Positions 24,859-36,611 of a stretch of 64,000 bases of DNA are shown piece by piece. This DNA is from Oscheius dolichura. Lineage: Eukaryota; Nematoda; Chromadorea; Rhabditida; Rhabditidae. The DNA lies in NCBI GenBank assembly GCA_932521035.1, contig OW051494.1:5938001-6002000 (forward strand), read 5' to 3'. How positions within the stretch are numbered: the first letter of the stretch is position 1; the number at the start of each line of letters is the position of its first letter. Below the pieces are notes generated by a model, which did not search any database, had not been told where the DNA came from, and saw only the letters and a program-made list of their open reading frames with translations. The translations under genes were made by a program, and so were the position numbers.

Positions 24859-25140
24859 TTTCATCATCTTCTTCCTTGTTTTGTACATAGAAATTTTATC
24901 GCGCTTTCAACATAAAAGCATTGAGAGTTTCTATGTTATAATTCGCGACCAGCATCGTAAAAGACAAGGAGATTCTCGCCCCTCTTGAACACGAACACAA
25001 CCCTGGGCACAAACCCAGGGCATAGGGCTTTTACGCCTCTCACAAACGGGCTATCTTAGCTCTTCTTTTTGTGAGTCTTCTCTTTCTTCTCGGCATCTTC
25101 TGCTTCTTCTCTTCCAAATGCCCTCTTTCCCAGTCTTGAT

Positions 25141-25712
25141 CCATCCTGTTCAATCGGACGCAACTTCGACATGTCCTGACGTGTCGACGGATCACAGAGT
25201 GGCCGGGGCGAAGAGTTCTCTGGGCGCGGGTCCTCGCGTCCAAGCGGGCCCACGCCCATTGCTGTTCACCAGATAGCATCAGCGGTTCCAACTACATTGC
25301 CTGGTCCATGTCTGAAAATACTTTCTTGGACCACTCTATCCGGGGTGTCATATAGCCTACTCAAAAAATAAAAGATTTCGTTTCACCCACCTTCCAAACT
25401 GTAATCCCGGTCCCATCCTGTTTGATCGAATTAGACTCGACATGTCCTGACGTGTCGACGGATCTCAGAGCGGCCGGGACGATGAATCCTCTGCAGTAGC
25501 CACCTCAGACGACACCGCAGAGACGACGGGCGGGTAGCAGGAACCTGGAAGAGAACTTTTTTTGTCCCTGCAAATGGGATAGCCAATGAGCAACCAGTCT
25601 CTTTTCCTTTATTTTTCCGCCATACCTTGTAATCTCAGTTCCATCCTGTTCAATCGGATTCGGCCTCGACATGTCCTGACATGTTGACGGATCTCGGAGC
25701 GGCCGGGACGAC
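25141..25712. repeat. three copies of a ~73-75-bp repeat
   Basis: Copies at 25141-25215, 25413-25484 and 25641-25712 share CCATCCTGTT, CGACATGTCCTGAC and GACGGATC followed by GGCCGGG-CG, at roughly 80-90% identity by eye. Unique sequence between them gives a spacing of 272 and 228 bp. On the minus strand two copies read RPL-x-DPST-x-QDMS but the middle copy has TGA in that frame, so a shared coding role is not maintained. Confidence 0.7.
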
Positions 25713-26219
25713 AATCTCTGCTGGATGCTTCCGGGTAGAATCCTCATCTTCTCTTCTACTCGTATGCTGCATGTCAAAAGCGGTCACTCCATGGCCCAAC
25801 ATTGTCCAGCTTGGGTTCTTCTTGTCATCTCGCTTCTCCAATGTGTCCATTCCTTTCAAGATGCCAACAGTGCGCGGTGAACAGGCCAGAGTAGCCGTTT
25901 CTTCTGTTCTTCTCATCGTCTTGGATCTGTGATCTTTCTTCGGGAGCCGTCTCGTCGAGAAGAGCAAACGAGGAGAGAGCCATCTCATCCACCACCCATC
26001 TTCATTGTCTTCAGGGACGATCCTGAACGAGCGGTTGATCTTCAATTTTGTCTGTAAAATAGCGAACTTCAAGAGCTTATATTGGGCGGGATTTATCCTC
26101 AGATAAATTCCCGGTGGTACTGTCCTTTTCAAGTATAAGGGGCGACAACAACATGCAGCTCAGGCTTGAAAAAAGCGTGGGCACGGAATACGAAAGGCGT
26201 GAATGAATGAAACCAACCA

Positions 26220-26894
26220 TTGGATGGGACAGCAGAAGATTTAGCGTCTCTGTCGTCTGACACGCTTTTCTCCAACAATCCATACAGTCGATTCAATCCA
26301 GAGAGACTTCCTCCGAGTGCACGACCGGCAGAGCAGACGATACCTGAAAATGGAAGAGACGAGCGAGAGCCAAAAGAGAGAGGACGACAAGGATTGAATA
26401 TTTTAAATGAATTTGGTCAAAAAGAAAGTATCAGAGTTTCGAGCACTTCCAGTCGCCCCTTGGCGATGCCCGGATCCATCTGTGCTGTTCCAAACACCGC
26501 TGTGGACACAGAGGATGCACGGGACATCGGGGGACCGGGCCGGGACGCCTTCTCCAAAAAGAGAGGCTGGCACGAGAGGCGGATTCCCTGGTGGCCAGTC
26601 CCATTGGCCGTCTCTACTACCCGATTTTTAGACAAAAAGAGACTACCCGAATCAACGGGACGCGTCATTTTATGTGGATCGGAGCCCACAACGCGATTTC
26701 CTGTCGGCTCCCGGAGGAGCATGACAGGGGCGCCGGCCTCGGGAAGAGGTCCTGCACGCTTTCTTTTGTACTTTTTAGGGTAAGTAACAATGAAGTTGAC
26801 CTTGTGCAGTAGAAGAACCGGGAGACGACCACACCATGACCGAGAAGACGAAGAAATGAGTTCAACTGGCGAAATAACAAGCCGTGGGTCCTGA
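26220..26894 (+). CDS. hypothetical low-complexity basic protein
   Basis: An open frame of 187 codons (26220-26779) runs into a good donor (GTAAGT at 26780). After a 30-nt intron the frame stays open to TGA at 26892-26894, giving 214 aa. The protein is Arg/Ser/Pro-rich with no domain I recognise. An uninterrupted 560-nt exon is long for this window, and the opposite strand is also open for 100 codons. It could be a repeat-derived accident or a young gene. Confidence 0.25.
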
Positions 26895-27424
26895 TCGGTC
26901 TTGACAGGGCGGGATTTTTTTTAAGAACGAAATGACTAGACGGGTGGCTTTCGTTTTGTGTTGAACATTACCCGCGTTTGAGTCTTCTTTGTCCAGTGGC
27001 TGAGACGGAAATCATAGGTTTTGATAAAACAACAGCGGGTCCATTCTGGCGTTGGCTGACCAAAAAACGCAATTCAACTTTGAGAAACTTCCCAATTATT
27101 TGAGCCTACTCTCGTTTTTTTGAGGAAACAAGTCTCATATTTTACAGAGAGAAAAGAGAACCACTGGAATAACTAGGGGAAATTAATATACTAGTGATCC
27201 CTCTTCCCCCGTTCTCCCGTTTCTTCCCAAAAAAACTGAAGCCCCAACCGATCCACATTGTATAGAAGCCCATTTAGCAGCTCTTCTGAATATCTTATCT
27301 ACACCCGGTGAGACAAGCCTGCCGCGGCAGAGTGGGCGCCAACCGAATTTACTGGCCCAGCGTTTGTTGTTTGCCCGAGAGTCATCTCCTCATCTTTTCT
27401 GTTTTTATTTATATTTTCGGCCAA

Positions 27425-27919
27425 ATGACCGTCGACAAAATTATCGGAGTAGCTGTTGCTTCTACGGCCGCCGTAGCCGCCGGAATCTATGTCTACTACA
27501 GGTATTCGAGGAGGACGGCAGGCGAAAAGGTGAGTCATCCTCCTCTGCTCGGCCGGGGATCAGTTTCGAATAAAAGAACGGAGTCTTTCCAGGCCGGCTC
27601 TCGGTTGAGACGGAGTTTTATCTCGACGGAGAAGTGCGGCTCCCTCCAGAGACAGTACCTGGACGAGTTCAAGGAAGATCTCGGGAACAAGAGCTATTTT
27701 ATGGGGGACGAGTTGACTAGTGTTTGTTTTTGTCTCCTCCAACCCGAAAGAATCCTTTTATAGACTGATCTGAAGATATTCGGCCAGCTGGCGTCTATCT
27801 ACTATGTGCCAAAAACTGACAGCGTGGTGGGCCTTATAAATGAGGAATACCCATCTTTGGTGGCCTGGATGGAGCGGGTCAAGCAACAGCTCAGTCGCAA
27901 AGACTTCAAACTCGCGTGA
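27425..27919 (+). CDS. truncated FAXC/CDR paralogue (copy A)
   Basis: Three exons (27425-27529, 27593-27721, 27764-27919) give 129 aa. An N-terminal membrane anchor (IIGVAVASTAAVAAGIYVYY) leads straight into the end of the GST C-terminal domain (YLDEFKEDLGNKSYFMGDEL, IFGQLASIYYVP, EEYPSLVAWMERVK). Compared with copies B and C, the whole thioredoxin-like domain and the first GST-C helices (about 140 residues) are missing, yet the frame is intact. It may be a functional membrane-anchored fragment or an early pseudogene. It stands first in the tandem array, 154 bp before copy B. Confidence 0.7.
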
Positions 27920-28072
27920 ATATTATGCTCCTCTATGTATTATTCCATAAAAAATAAAAAAAATATTACATGAAACAATGAGTGTTTACCAGGGGTCACC
28001 AGAGATCAAAGCACAATATTTGTCAGCATTGTTGAGAAAGCTCCGTTTGCATCAAGCGAGGCCATTGTCGCG

Positions 28073-29057
28073 ATGTCCTGCTGCCCGTGTTCCCTCCTCG
28101 TCGGAGCCGTCGTCCTCTTCGTCTTCTACAAGATGTTCTGTGGTGGGAAGAAGAAACCAAAGGTATGGGCAGGGGGTGTCTCCAACTGTGGTTACAGATC
28201 CACGAGAAGGACTACAAAAAGGACAGAGTCTATTTGTACCAATTCCCTCGGAATTCGACCCTCCCCAACATGTCCCCTTACTGCCTGAAGATTGAGGCCT
28301 TCCTCCGCCTCCACAAGATCGACTACGAGAACAGGTACACCCTCTCGCAGAGGTCTCAGCACGGCCTCCTCCCCTTCGTCGAACTCAACGGCGAACAGAT
28401 CGCCGACTCGGAAATCATCGAGGAGCGACTCATGCGCCACTTCAATTTACCGGTTAGACAACACCATTTCAATAAGAGAAGAGGCTTTCAGATTACTGGC
28501 TCTGAGTACGAAGATTCCGTAGCCCGTGCCACTGCCCGTCTCGTGTCTCATCACACTACTCCGTAAGTAGTTCCTTTACAGGAATATTCGAGTCCTCCTC
28601 AGAATTCTCACAAAGTACAAGGTGTTGGATGAGACCGACGACACAGTCGACGACTTCATAGAGGTGGCCGGCGTCCCGGGCTACCTCCACTTCCTGAAGC
28701 CATTGGCCGCGTGGCTGTTCAGAAGGATAGCCACGAAGAAGATCAAAGCCATCTTGGGACTGTTCTCCGACTCCGAGTTCGACATGCTCCTGAGAAAGGA
28801 CCTCGGCGCCTTGAAGGGCATTCTGGGAGAGAAGAAGTTCTTCCTGGGCGACAAGATCAGCAATGTTGATCCCCTTTCCATCTTCTACTGACACACCTTT
28901 TCAGGTGGACGCCTCCATTTTCGGGCACATTGCCTCGGCCTACTATCTGCCCCGGAAGACAATCGCCGCCCGAATACTGGACCAGGACTACCCGACCCTC
29001 GTCCGATGGGCAGAAGACGTCAAGAACGAACTCTTCCCTGATGATTTTACTCAATAA
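28073..29057 (+). CDS. FAXC / cadmium-responsive GST-like protein (copy B)
   Basis: The N-terminus MSCCPCSLLVGAVVLFVFYK is a Cys-rich (possibly palmitoylated) single-pass anchor. It is followed by a thioredoxin-like fold (VYLYQFPRNSTLPNMSPYC, HGLLPFVELNGEQIADS) and a GST-C-like domain (DFIEVAGVPG, FFLGDKISN, IFGHIASAYY) ending in DDFTQ. This order matches metaxin-related failed-axon-connections proteins and the C. elegans CDR family, which lack the usual catalytic residue of classical GSTs. Introns are 36-41 nt; the one at 28563-28602 carries an internal CAG. Stop TAA is 29055-29057. It shares 99 identical nucleotides with copy C. Confidence 0.85.
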
Positions 29058-30146
29058 CAGGCCATTCAGTCCAATAAAATCTCTCCTCCAACTCAGAGTT
29101 CGACCCGCTCCTCGACCAAAATTAGTAGCTATTGAAAGAGAGTGCCCCGGCCCCTACCCCGTTCAACCAGATTGACTTCCTCACACCGAAAGCCCCGCAT
29201 AAATAGTTCACCTTCTCTTCGTACCGTTTTATTAAATAACATAGAAAATTAGAAAAATAGGCAGCGCTTGGAGGCTTTCGTCTTGGCCTCGACGCTTTCA
29301 CCGAGTCGGATACGTGGCCGTATGGTACCTTTCCTTCGTCAGTTGAATTGTAGACGAGGTATAGATCTCACTCTTGCGTGGTCTGTCTCCTAGGTTCGCT
29401 TTCGTCGTCAGATATGACCCAGCCATCTGTTTTCCGTACTCAATATTCCGTTGAACAAAAAAAGAAGTTCGAGAGATATGCTGAACGTGCGAGGGGAATT
29501 AGGGGGCAAACACAAAAAAAAAGAATCAGGAGACAAGAAAAGTGACAAAGAAGAGAGCAGAGCGAGTTGGTAAACTATGCGATATGGATCCGGGGTGGTC
29601 TATACAAGAAAACAGGGGTTGAGAGAGAAGGGAGGATATAACGGTATTCACCACGGAATGGCCCAGTAGAGAATTGAGCAAGGATCTACGACATGGTGCT
29701 TCCGATGCTAAAAAGAGGAAGTTCTACGAGGACGTATGGCAATGCAGCGGGCGGAAGGAAGTGAGATAAACGACGCTGGCTGGCCTAGGCAGCATGCCCG
29801 CTTGGCGCCGCAGCTCGTGGCCCGTTCGCGCACTCGTCACTGACAACTTTTGCCCCCAATATTCGAAGGAACATAGAAAGAGAGTCTATCCCGATCTACA
29901 CAAATGTTTTATTCAAAAACTCGTAGCGTCTCAACAAATTTGGTCACCCTGACGCCTTGGTAAACATAGTTCAACACAGAGGCTTTGAACTTCCCGATAA
30001 GGCCAGCAATCATCATGCTTTCCGCTTTCTGGAAGGGCAATTTGTGACTTGACCACGGAAGAACACGTCTATTTGCGCGCGCTTTGTCAGCATGGTTGAG
30101 AAAGAGCCGTGCGTATAAAAAGGAGGTCAGCCAGGAGACGGCAGCC
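29058..30146. other. intergenic, 1.09 kb, between FAXC copies B and C
   Basis: No supported gene. A minus-strand open frame (30184-29909) ends with a stop overlapping AATAAA, but its first third is antisense to copy C, so I do not call it. Confidence 0.5.
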
Positions 30147-31139
30147 ATGTGTTGCTGTTCCTGTTCCCTGGTCATCGGGGCCATCGTCGCCCTCGTCCTC
30201 TACAAGATGTTCTGCTGTAAGAGATGCTGCCGCAAGGAGCCAGAGGTGGGTGTTTATCTATTGGAGGATGACAGAGACAGCTCAGATCCACGAGAAGAAC
30301 TACCGCAAGGATGTGGTGTACCTGTACCAATTCCCTCGGAATTCGACCCTCCCCAACATGTCCCCTTACTGCCTGAAGATTGAGGCCTTCCTCCGCCTCC
30401 ACAAGATCGACTACGAGAACAAGTACACCCTGAAGAGCAGGTCTCAGCACGGCCTCCTCCCCTTCGTCGAACTCAACGGCGAACAGATCGCCGACTCCCA
30501 GATCATCGAGGAGACCCTCAAGAAGCACTTCAACCTTCAGGTATCCCCCTCCTCATGTCTTCCCATCCCTTCCTTTCCAGTCGAACCACTCCGAATACGA
30601 AGATTCCGTAGCCCGTGCCACCGAACGGCTCGTCTCCCACCACACGACCAGGTGCCTCTGTCCCTCTCCCCCGTTTATTCTCTATCTTCAGAGTCGTCTC
30701 CAAATACAAGTACATCGACGAGACCGACAGTGTCATCGACAGTTTCTTCGAACTCGCCGGCTATCCCAACTTCCTCAAGCCATTGGCCGTCTTCTACTTC
30801 AAAAGAAAGGCCGCCAAGGGACTGAAGGCCTCCTTCGGACTGTTCTCCGACGCCGAGTTCGACATGCTCCTCAGAAAGGACCTCGGCGCCTTGAAGGGCA
30901 TTCTGGGAGAGAAGCAGTTCTTCTTGGGCGACAAGATCAGCAATGTGAGTTCTCTCTCTCTGTCCGGAATCTCATCAAATGTTTAGATCGATGCCTCTAT
31001 CTTCGGCCACATTGCAACTTGGTACTATACCCCCACAAAGGGGCACGTGGCTCGGCTGCTGGACGAGGAGTACCCGACGATTGTGGCCTGGGCCGAGAGA
31101 GTTAAGCAGGAGCTGTTCCCTACCGATTTTACGAAATAA
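30147..31139 (+). CDS. FAXC / cadmium-responsive GST-like protein (copy C)
   Basis: Same architecture as copy B: a Cys-rich anchor (MCCCSCSLVIGAIVALVLYK with a CCKRCC patch), thioredoxin-like domain, GST-C domain (FFELAGYPNFLKP, FFLGDKISN, IFGHIATWYY) and end TDFTK. Stop TAA is 31137-31139, then AATAAAATATTTATGTCAG. Residues KIEAFLRLHKIDYEN and flanks are encoded by sequence identical to copy B (30323-30421 against 28235-28333), which points to recent duplication or gene conversion. The membrane-proximal Cys cluster differs from B, so the anchors have diverged faster than the enzyme-like core. Confidence 0.85.
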
Positions 31140-31490
31140 GGAATAAAATATTTATGTCAGCTGTCAATTTTTCTGTCAATTCCCGAAGGGGCACGACAGA
31201 GAGCACGAAGGACCCGGGCGCTTCGAACCCGGATGGACGGGACGCGCAATCGGTGGAAACTGTTTCGCTTCAAGCGAGGTGAAGAGCAAAAGCTATAATG
31301 TTTTTGTCTAGCCATTCTGATCCTCTTGATGATTCAGTGCTCCTGTGTGTCTCTCGTTGATTTATCGATAGCGACAAGAAATGGATAAAGCGATAGAGGG
31401 AAGACGCCATCGGCTGAGATATTCTGTTGCCCTTTTATACCCTGATTCTTATTCTATTCCCCTATTAATTGTATTATCTAGGTGTTTACC

Positions 31491-32298
31491 ATGAAGACCA
31501 ACGGAGAGGACGATGAAATCGAAATACGGTATAATTCTGATGAGAGGTTAGTTTTTCTCATTTTCCACTAATAGAACCCCATTCTAATATAAGAGAAAAG
31601 TACAGATGGGAGGGATACATAGCTGCTGATTTTATTGGATTTTGGGAGCTAGCCGACTGGAAGGAGAACAAGGAGAAGGGGGCTGCCTTGCAAATTCTGA
31701 GAGATCTTGTGAAGGAGCTGGATCACAAGGAGGCAGACAGACAATACAACCTAGAGACGAGGAGGGCAACTGCGATGAGACATGCTAGGGAGACGAAGGA
31801 AAAGCTGGAGAAGAGGAAAAGGAAGCTCGTAGCGAAAGAGACCGAAGTGGGCAGTGGAGGATTTAGATTAAAGGTAATACAGAAAGTTATAAAGACATTT
31901 TACAGAATTTGTTTGTCCCTCTACCCAAGCAGATCGAAAGATTAAAAGTAAAAATTAACGAGACGGAGGATCTTTATACACGGTATCTTTATCGAGCCAT
32001 GACCAGCATGGAGGATGTACCTACCAGAGAGCGGTATGACCACCTTATTTTATAGTATAGACCCTATTTAGAGCCACTCCTTCTGCCCCTCTGGATGAAT
32101 TGGAGCGAGAGTATCGGGAATGGATAAAGGGGGAATACGGAAGGTTGGAGAAGAAATTGGCTGAAAACAAAGGGAAGAGTTGGAGGGTAGCGGACATTAA
32201 AGGGTGGATCACCGGCCTCGAGGAAGAAGAGAAATGGGTATGTTCCTATGGGGACGGGGCTGAATTGTTTGCAGATCGAGAAGACATTCCAGACGTAG
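31491..32298 (+). CDS. coiled-coil protein of unknown function
   Basis: Five exons from ATG 31491 give a charged, helical protein: EIRYNSDER, then YIAADFIGFWELADW, long Lys/Glu/Arg heptad-like stretches (RETKEKLEKRKRKL, LERKYREW-type repeats) and WITGLEEEEKW, ending IEKTFQT at TAG 32296-32298. There is no signal or membrane segment. I do not recognise the family. The acceptor-like ATCTAG lies 9 nt before the ATG. Its last exon abuts a degenerate FAXC 3' end, so this gene probably uses that borrowed poly(A) region. Confidence 0.6.
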
Positions 32299-32372
32299 CC
32301 TGAGCCGAGAAAGTCAAGCTCGAAGTGTTCGCCATCAATTTTACCAAATAAAGAATAAAATATTTATGTCAG
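32298..32372 (+). pseudogene. FAXC/CDR 3'-end remnant
   Basis: 75 bp closely match the last codons, stop and 3' UTR of copy C (31086-31160): GCCTGRGCCGAGA, then CAATTTTACCAAATAA and AATAAAATATTTATGTCAG. The conserved Trp codon is TGA here, so the piece is not translatable. Everything upstream of the last roughly 20 codons is missing. Confidence 0.75.
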
Positions 32373-32459
32373 ATCAAAGGGGAAATATACAAAGAAGATC
32401 ACAGCGGGACCCGTAATTGGCAAAAGTAGACCCAAGTTGACTCGAATGAAGTAGCCGTC

Positions 32460-35400
32460 CTATTGCACAGCCATGAAGTAGGTCGTCATGAGACCCTTCC
32501 CCTTGACGTTGATCTCCCCGCGACACTCGAACTCGAACCCGGACGGCTCCAGAATGTTTCGTGTCTCCTCCGTTACCTGGGGTTGTCTTCTATTAGCCCA
32601 TACTCCTCTCTGCTCACCTGTATCCTCCCGGCAACCCCGGAACTGTCCATCCTGCTGGCCACGTTCACCGAATTGCCCCAGATGTCATAGTGTGGCTTCC
32701 AGACGCCGATGACCCCAGCTACCACAGGGCCGACATTGATCCCTAAATACTTTCTCCTGGGTCATAAAAAAGGGAACCTACCTATTCGGAGGTTGAAGTT
32801 GTTGAAGCTGTGGTCGTTGATCTCCTGTAATTTGGCGAGGAGCTCCTTGGCGAAGTTGGCCACGGCCACGACGTGGCTGTTGTCGTCAGCCTTGCCACTC
32901 AACCCGCTGGCTGCCATATACGTCGTCGAGATGGTCTTTATCTTCTCGATACACTTGAATTCTGGCCGGTCGAGGAGCTCGTCGAAGTCGGAGATGATCT
33001 CGTTGAGGAGGCGGAGACACTCGACGCCCTCATTGTTGCCGTCCAGCTCGATGTAGAACTTGTTGAACTCCGTGATCGTTGCGAACATTATACACGCGTT
33101 CTCCCTCGCCTGAACTGTCATTCCCTATTTACTAGGGGGTATACCCACCTCGTGGTAGAGGTCTTTCCCCCGCTGGATATTTATCTTGTCCTCCAGGAAA
33201 TGTCTGGCCACGTGACAGGGGAGGATGTTCTCCAAGACACTTCTATTCTGGGCGTGTCTCCTCTTCATCTCCAACTGCTCGTCCAGGGCCTAGAATGGTC
33301 TCTCCTCACAAAGTATATGCCCAGCTACCTGCAGTTTCCAGATAAAATCGTATCGGGAGATGAGTTCGGACCGTCTGCTTTGCATAATAATTAAAACAAG
33401 GGCAAAGAGGGTGGTCATGGTGAAGAAGATTCGCAAGTCGTCGAGGACCGAAATATTACTGAAAAGGTCAAGCTATGCACCAGAACGACACAGAACTCAC
33501 TCGCAGTAGGCGTCGAGCTTATCTTGGAGGGTAAGGTTTCGGAGGAACTGATTATCCTTAAGGGTGGGCGTTTGGTGAGCCTGCTCCTTGGCGTCTCTAA
33601 CCTCAAACCAGAGATTGAACTGTCGGTTGTTGAGTTTCGTCGAGGAGGAGGTCCACAGCAGGATCAGACCGCAGGTGCAGAGAAGGAGGACCATGACGAC
33701 TTTGGAGGAACTGAGCAGAGCCAAGAAGACGCAGGTGGCCAGCATCAGGAGGAGACACGTTTCGAAGATCAACTACTCCTTTGGTGGGGGACAGGGGAGA
33801 GGGATTACCTCGAAATTGCCGGTAGGCATTCCGGTACACGTGCTGTTGGAGATCTTGGCCCGGTTGAACTGCTCCGACTCGTTGTAGCTACACTTGAAGG
33901 CGCAGTCATCCCGGTCTACAGACTAAACAACGAATATGAGGACTGAGGGAAGATGCTTACCAGGAGGACGATACAGTTGGTGACCACGAGGATCACGAAG
34001 ATAAAGGCGATGCGGATGGGACGGGAACAGTTCAACTTCTTTGCTCCTCGCTTGGCATTTCTCAACTGAAAAAAACACTGGGTACTTTAAAAAAGCAAGG
34101 AACAAACCATCCAAGACTTGGTGGCGACGTAGGAGACGATGAGGAAGAGGGCCAATGCGGCGACACCCATCGAGATGAACATCCAGATGGAGCCGAGCTT
34201 GGCTATCGCGAGTACCGAGCAGGTCAGGATGAAGACGATCAGGTAGCAACAGATCTGCATCATCATGGCCGACTCTTTCACCTCCAGGAACTGTAATCTC
34301 TCCTTTTCTCTTTCCCAAAAAGGTAACCCTGCCTTTCTCTCGACGTTGACCTCCTTGAAGCGGAGGGTGAGTCGTTCGCAGTGTTGTTGTCGCCAGCTCT
34401 CCTTGTTGATGGCCTGTATGCCCTGCCTCAAGTGTGATTCGACGTCCTCCCTCAGCGGCTTCATGGGTTTGACCGCGTGTCTGAGGCTGGGCCCCCGTTG
34501 TAGACCCGAGGCCATCCCCGTCAGCCGTAACTCCTTACTCACGTGCTGTAACCTCCGTCTATTCCTCGTTTTACAATCACTTACATTTCTCATGTTCTGG
34601 TGGGAGGTCTGGTGTGGAGTGGGGATTCGGCTCTGTCCCTCCACCACCAGGAAGGTCTCCACGTTGTGCTCTGCCAGATATTTCGACCTCTCCCTCCCGT
34701 TTCCCTGTTCCACGAGGTAGGATCCCTTCAACGCGTCCAGTGTCGCCTTGGTTATGTGTACCCGTCTGGAGAAACATATCCCAAGTGCAAAACGAGGACA
34801 TACCCGGGGATGCCTCCCGACTCCATGTGGTTGGCCAGGGTCACGTCGTCCGACCAAACGTCAAATTGCCATTTCTTCTGCCCGAGCACCCCGCAATGGG
34901 CCCTGCCGGAGTGGATGCCCACCCTCATGTTCACATTGACCCGAGTCATCTCTCGAACCAGCCTGGGCAAGTAATAGATAAAGAAGATCTCCCTTACCTA
35001 ATGGCCTCGATCATGTCCAGCCCCATCTCCACAGTACAGGCGGCATGGTCCGGCACGCTATCCGGCAATCCACTGACACAGTAGTAACAGTCGCCCAAGA
35101 TCTACAGCTGCACTTTTCCTTCCCGTCCACCTGGCCGACTTACCTTGATCCGCATACAGCTGTGCTGGTTGGCGAGGGCGTCGAAGCGGGCGAACAGCTC
35201 GTTCAACATGAGGACAAGCTCCTCGGCCGTGTACTCGGAGGCCAGGTTGGTGAAGCCGCAGATGTCGGCGAAGAGGATCGAGATGTTCTCGTGTTTTCGG
35301 ATGTAGATCTTGTGGAACATCCTGTCCTCGTCATGTCCCTCCATGTCCCGTTTGACTTCGTAAGCGATGTGCTTGGGCAGTACCGACAGGAGGATCTTCT

Positions 35401-36611
35401 CCTGCTTGTCCAGCTCCCTCACCAACATCATCCGCGTCTCCACACACTTCCTAACCATCTTATTACACATTTAAAACGGAAAAATGACCTTGTTTCTCGA
35501 AAAGTCTTCCTCTGGACCAGCTCTGTTGGGTAGTACACAAAGAAGCCGACGATGTTTGTTCCGAGGAAGAGGAGGGCATCGGAGATGAGCTGAAGTACAA
35601 GGATGAGGGAACGGGGGTCAAGTCGATTACACTTTGCATGTTCTGGTTGTTGATGACTTGAATGGCCAGACCCGTACCCGTGACCACAAATGCGGCTATC
35701 ACCTGGAAATGTATTCTCCTGGGTATTAAAGCAGGATTACCGTAGGAAGTAGAGGAATAGGAAGGAGAGTGTAGCATAGGAAGAGGATGAGGATGGTGAG
35801 GGAGGAGTGGAGGACGAAGGGGGCACAGGAGAGCAGGATCTGAGAGGGGCACCCTGAGCAGCTGGAAGAGGGGGACTCACCACGGCGCAGGTGATGACGA
35901 CCGTCGAGAGGATTTGGGAGTTTCCCTTGTAAAAAAGTGTCAGCCCGAGGATAACTATCTGGAACGGGGATGATTGGACGAGGGGGTCAATTGGATTTGG
36001 CAGAGACAATTCGCGAACACAATAGAGACTCACATCTACAGCCACGAGTATCCCGAAGAATAAAAAGTCTAGGTAGAAGAGGTGGATGATGGTCTGGGAC
36101 AGGCAGAGGGTGAATATGAAGAGTAGGGCGAACTGGAAGGGGGAGTAGAGGGGGCGGGGGGAGGACAGTACCTGCATACGGCCGGCATTTATGTGCTCGA
36201 AGTAGATGGGGTAGAGGGTGTCCTGGCGACAGGCCTCGAGGAAGAGGGACTCATCGTCGGCGAGTTCGTCGAGGGCCTCGAGGAGCTCCTGGCTGAAAAG
36301 GGGCCAAATGGGACAGGGCATCGACAGTGTTAACCGAGTCATTCGTGGTATTCACTCGCGGAGGCCTGCCCCCTAAAAGAGAACCCACCTGAAATGCTGC
36401 CGATCCCATCCCCCGTGCAGCGGCTCGAGGGCGTCCGTGCGCCCCATCTCGAGGCTCTGAAATGGTCCTGATTATTCCCTGCTGCCCCTCCCAGAAAACA
36501 ACGACACCTTACCCGTCGGACAAAGGAAGCATAGTTTTTGGACTTATCGGTGAGGAGGGGAATCGAGTCCATGGCCGAGGCTACTCGCCGATAAATGGCC
36601 GATTTGGACAT
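32460..36611 (-). CDS. membrane adenylyl cyclase, type 5/6-like
   Basis: About twenty exons from ATG 36611 ([17 protein letters not shown]) to TAG 32462-32460. The order is a cytosolic N-terminus, six-helix TM1 block (36170-35600), C1a (35440-34800), C1b linker, TM2 block (34250-33600) and C2a (33300-32460). C1 has both metal aspartates ([28 protein letters not shown]). C2 has the ATP-specifying residues: Lys in [16 protein letters not shown], and Asp plus Asn/Arg in [18 protein letters not shown]. It is therefore an adenylyl, not guanylyl, cyclase making c[18 protein letters not shown] and HSFNNF favour the AC5/6 branch (C. elegans acy-2 type). A 3.1-kb gene-poor region lies upstream, consistent with a large regulatory region. 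The N-terminal exon is supported only by its ATG and splice phase. Confidence 0.9.

Larger units (their letters stand above)
24859..27424. other. repeat-bearing intergenic region, 2.6 kb
   Basis: Holds three degenerate 75-bp repeats (25141-25712), a weak two-exon plus-strand gene (26220-26894) and otherwise nothing I can support. Confidence 0.5.

Noticed and set aside
25650-26132. 160-codon minus-strand open frame
   Set aside because: It includes one of the three degenerate repeats; homologous copies carry stops in that frame, and no splice-consistent neighbour was found.
29909-30184. 91-codon minus-strand open frame between FAXC copies
   Set aside because: Its first third is antisense to a firm coding exon of copy C and no partner exon exists.
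31195-31290. TTCGAACCCGG near 31230, suggesting a tRNA
   Set aside because: The candidate T loop would have nine bases and no cloverleaf forms on either strand.
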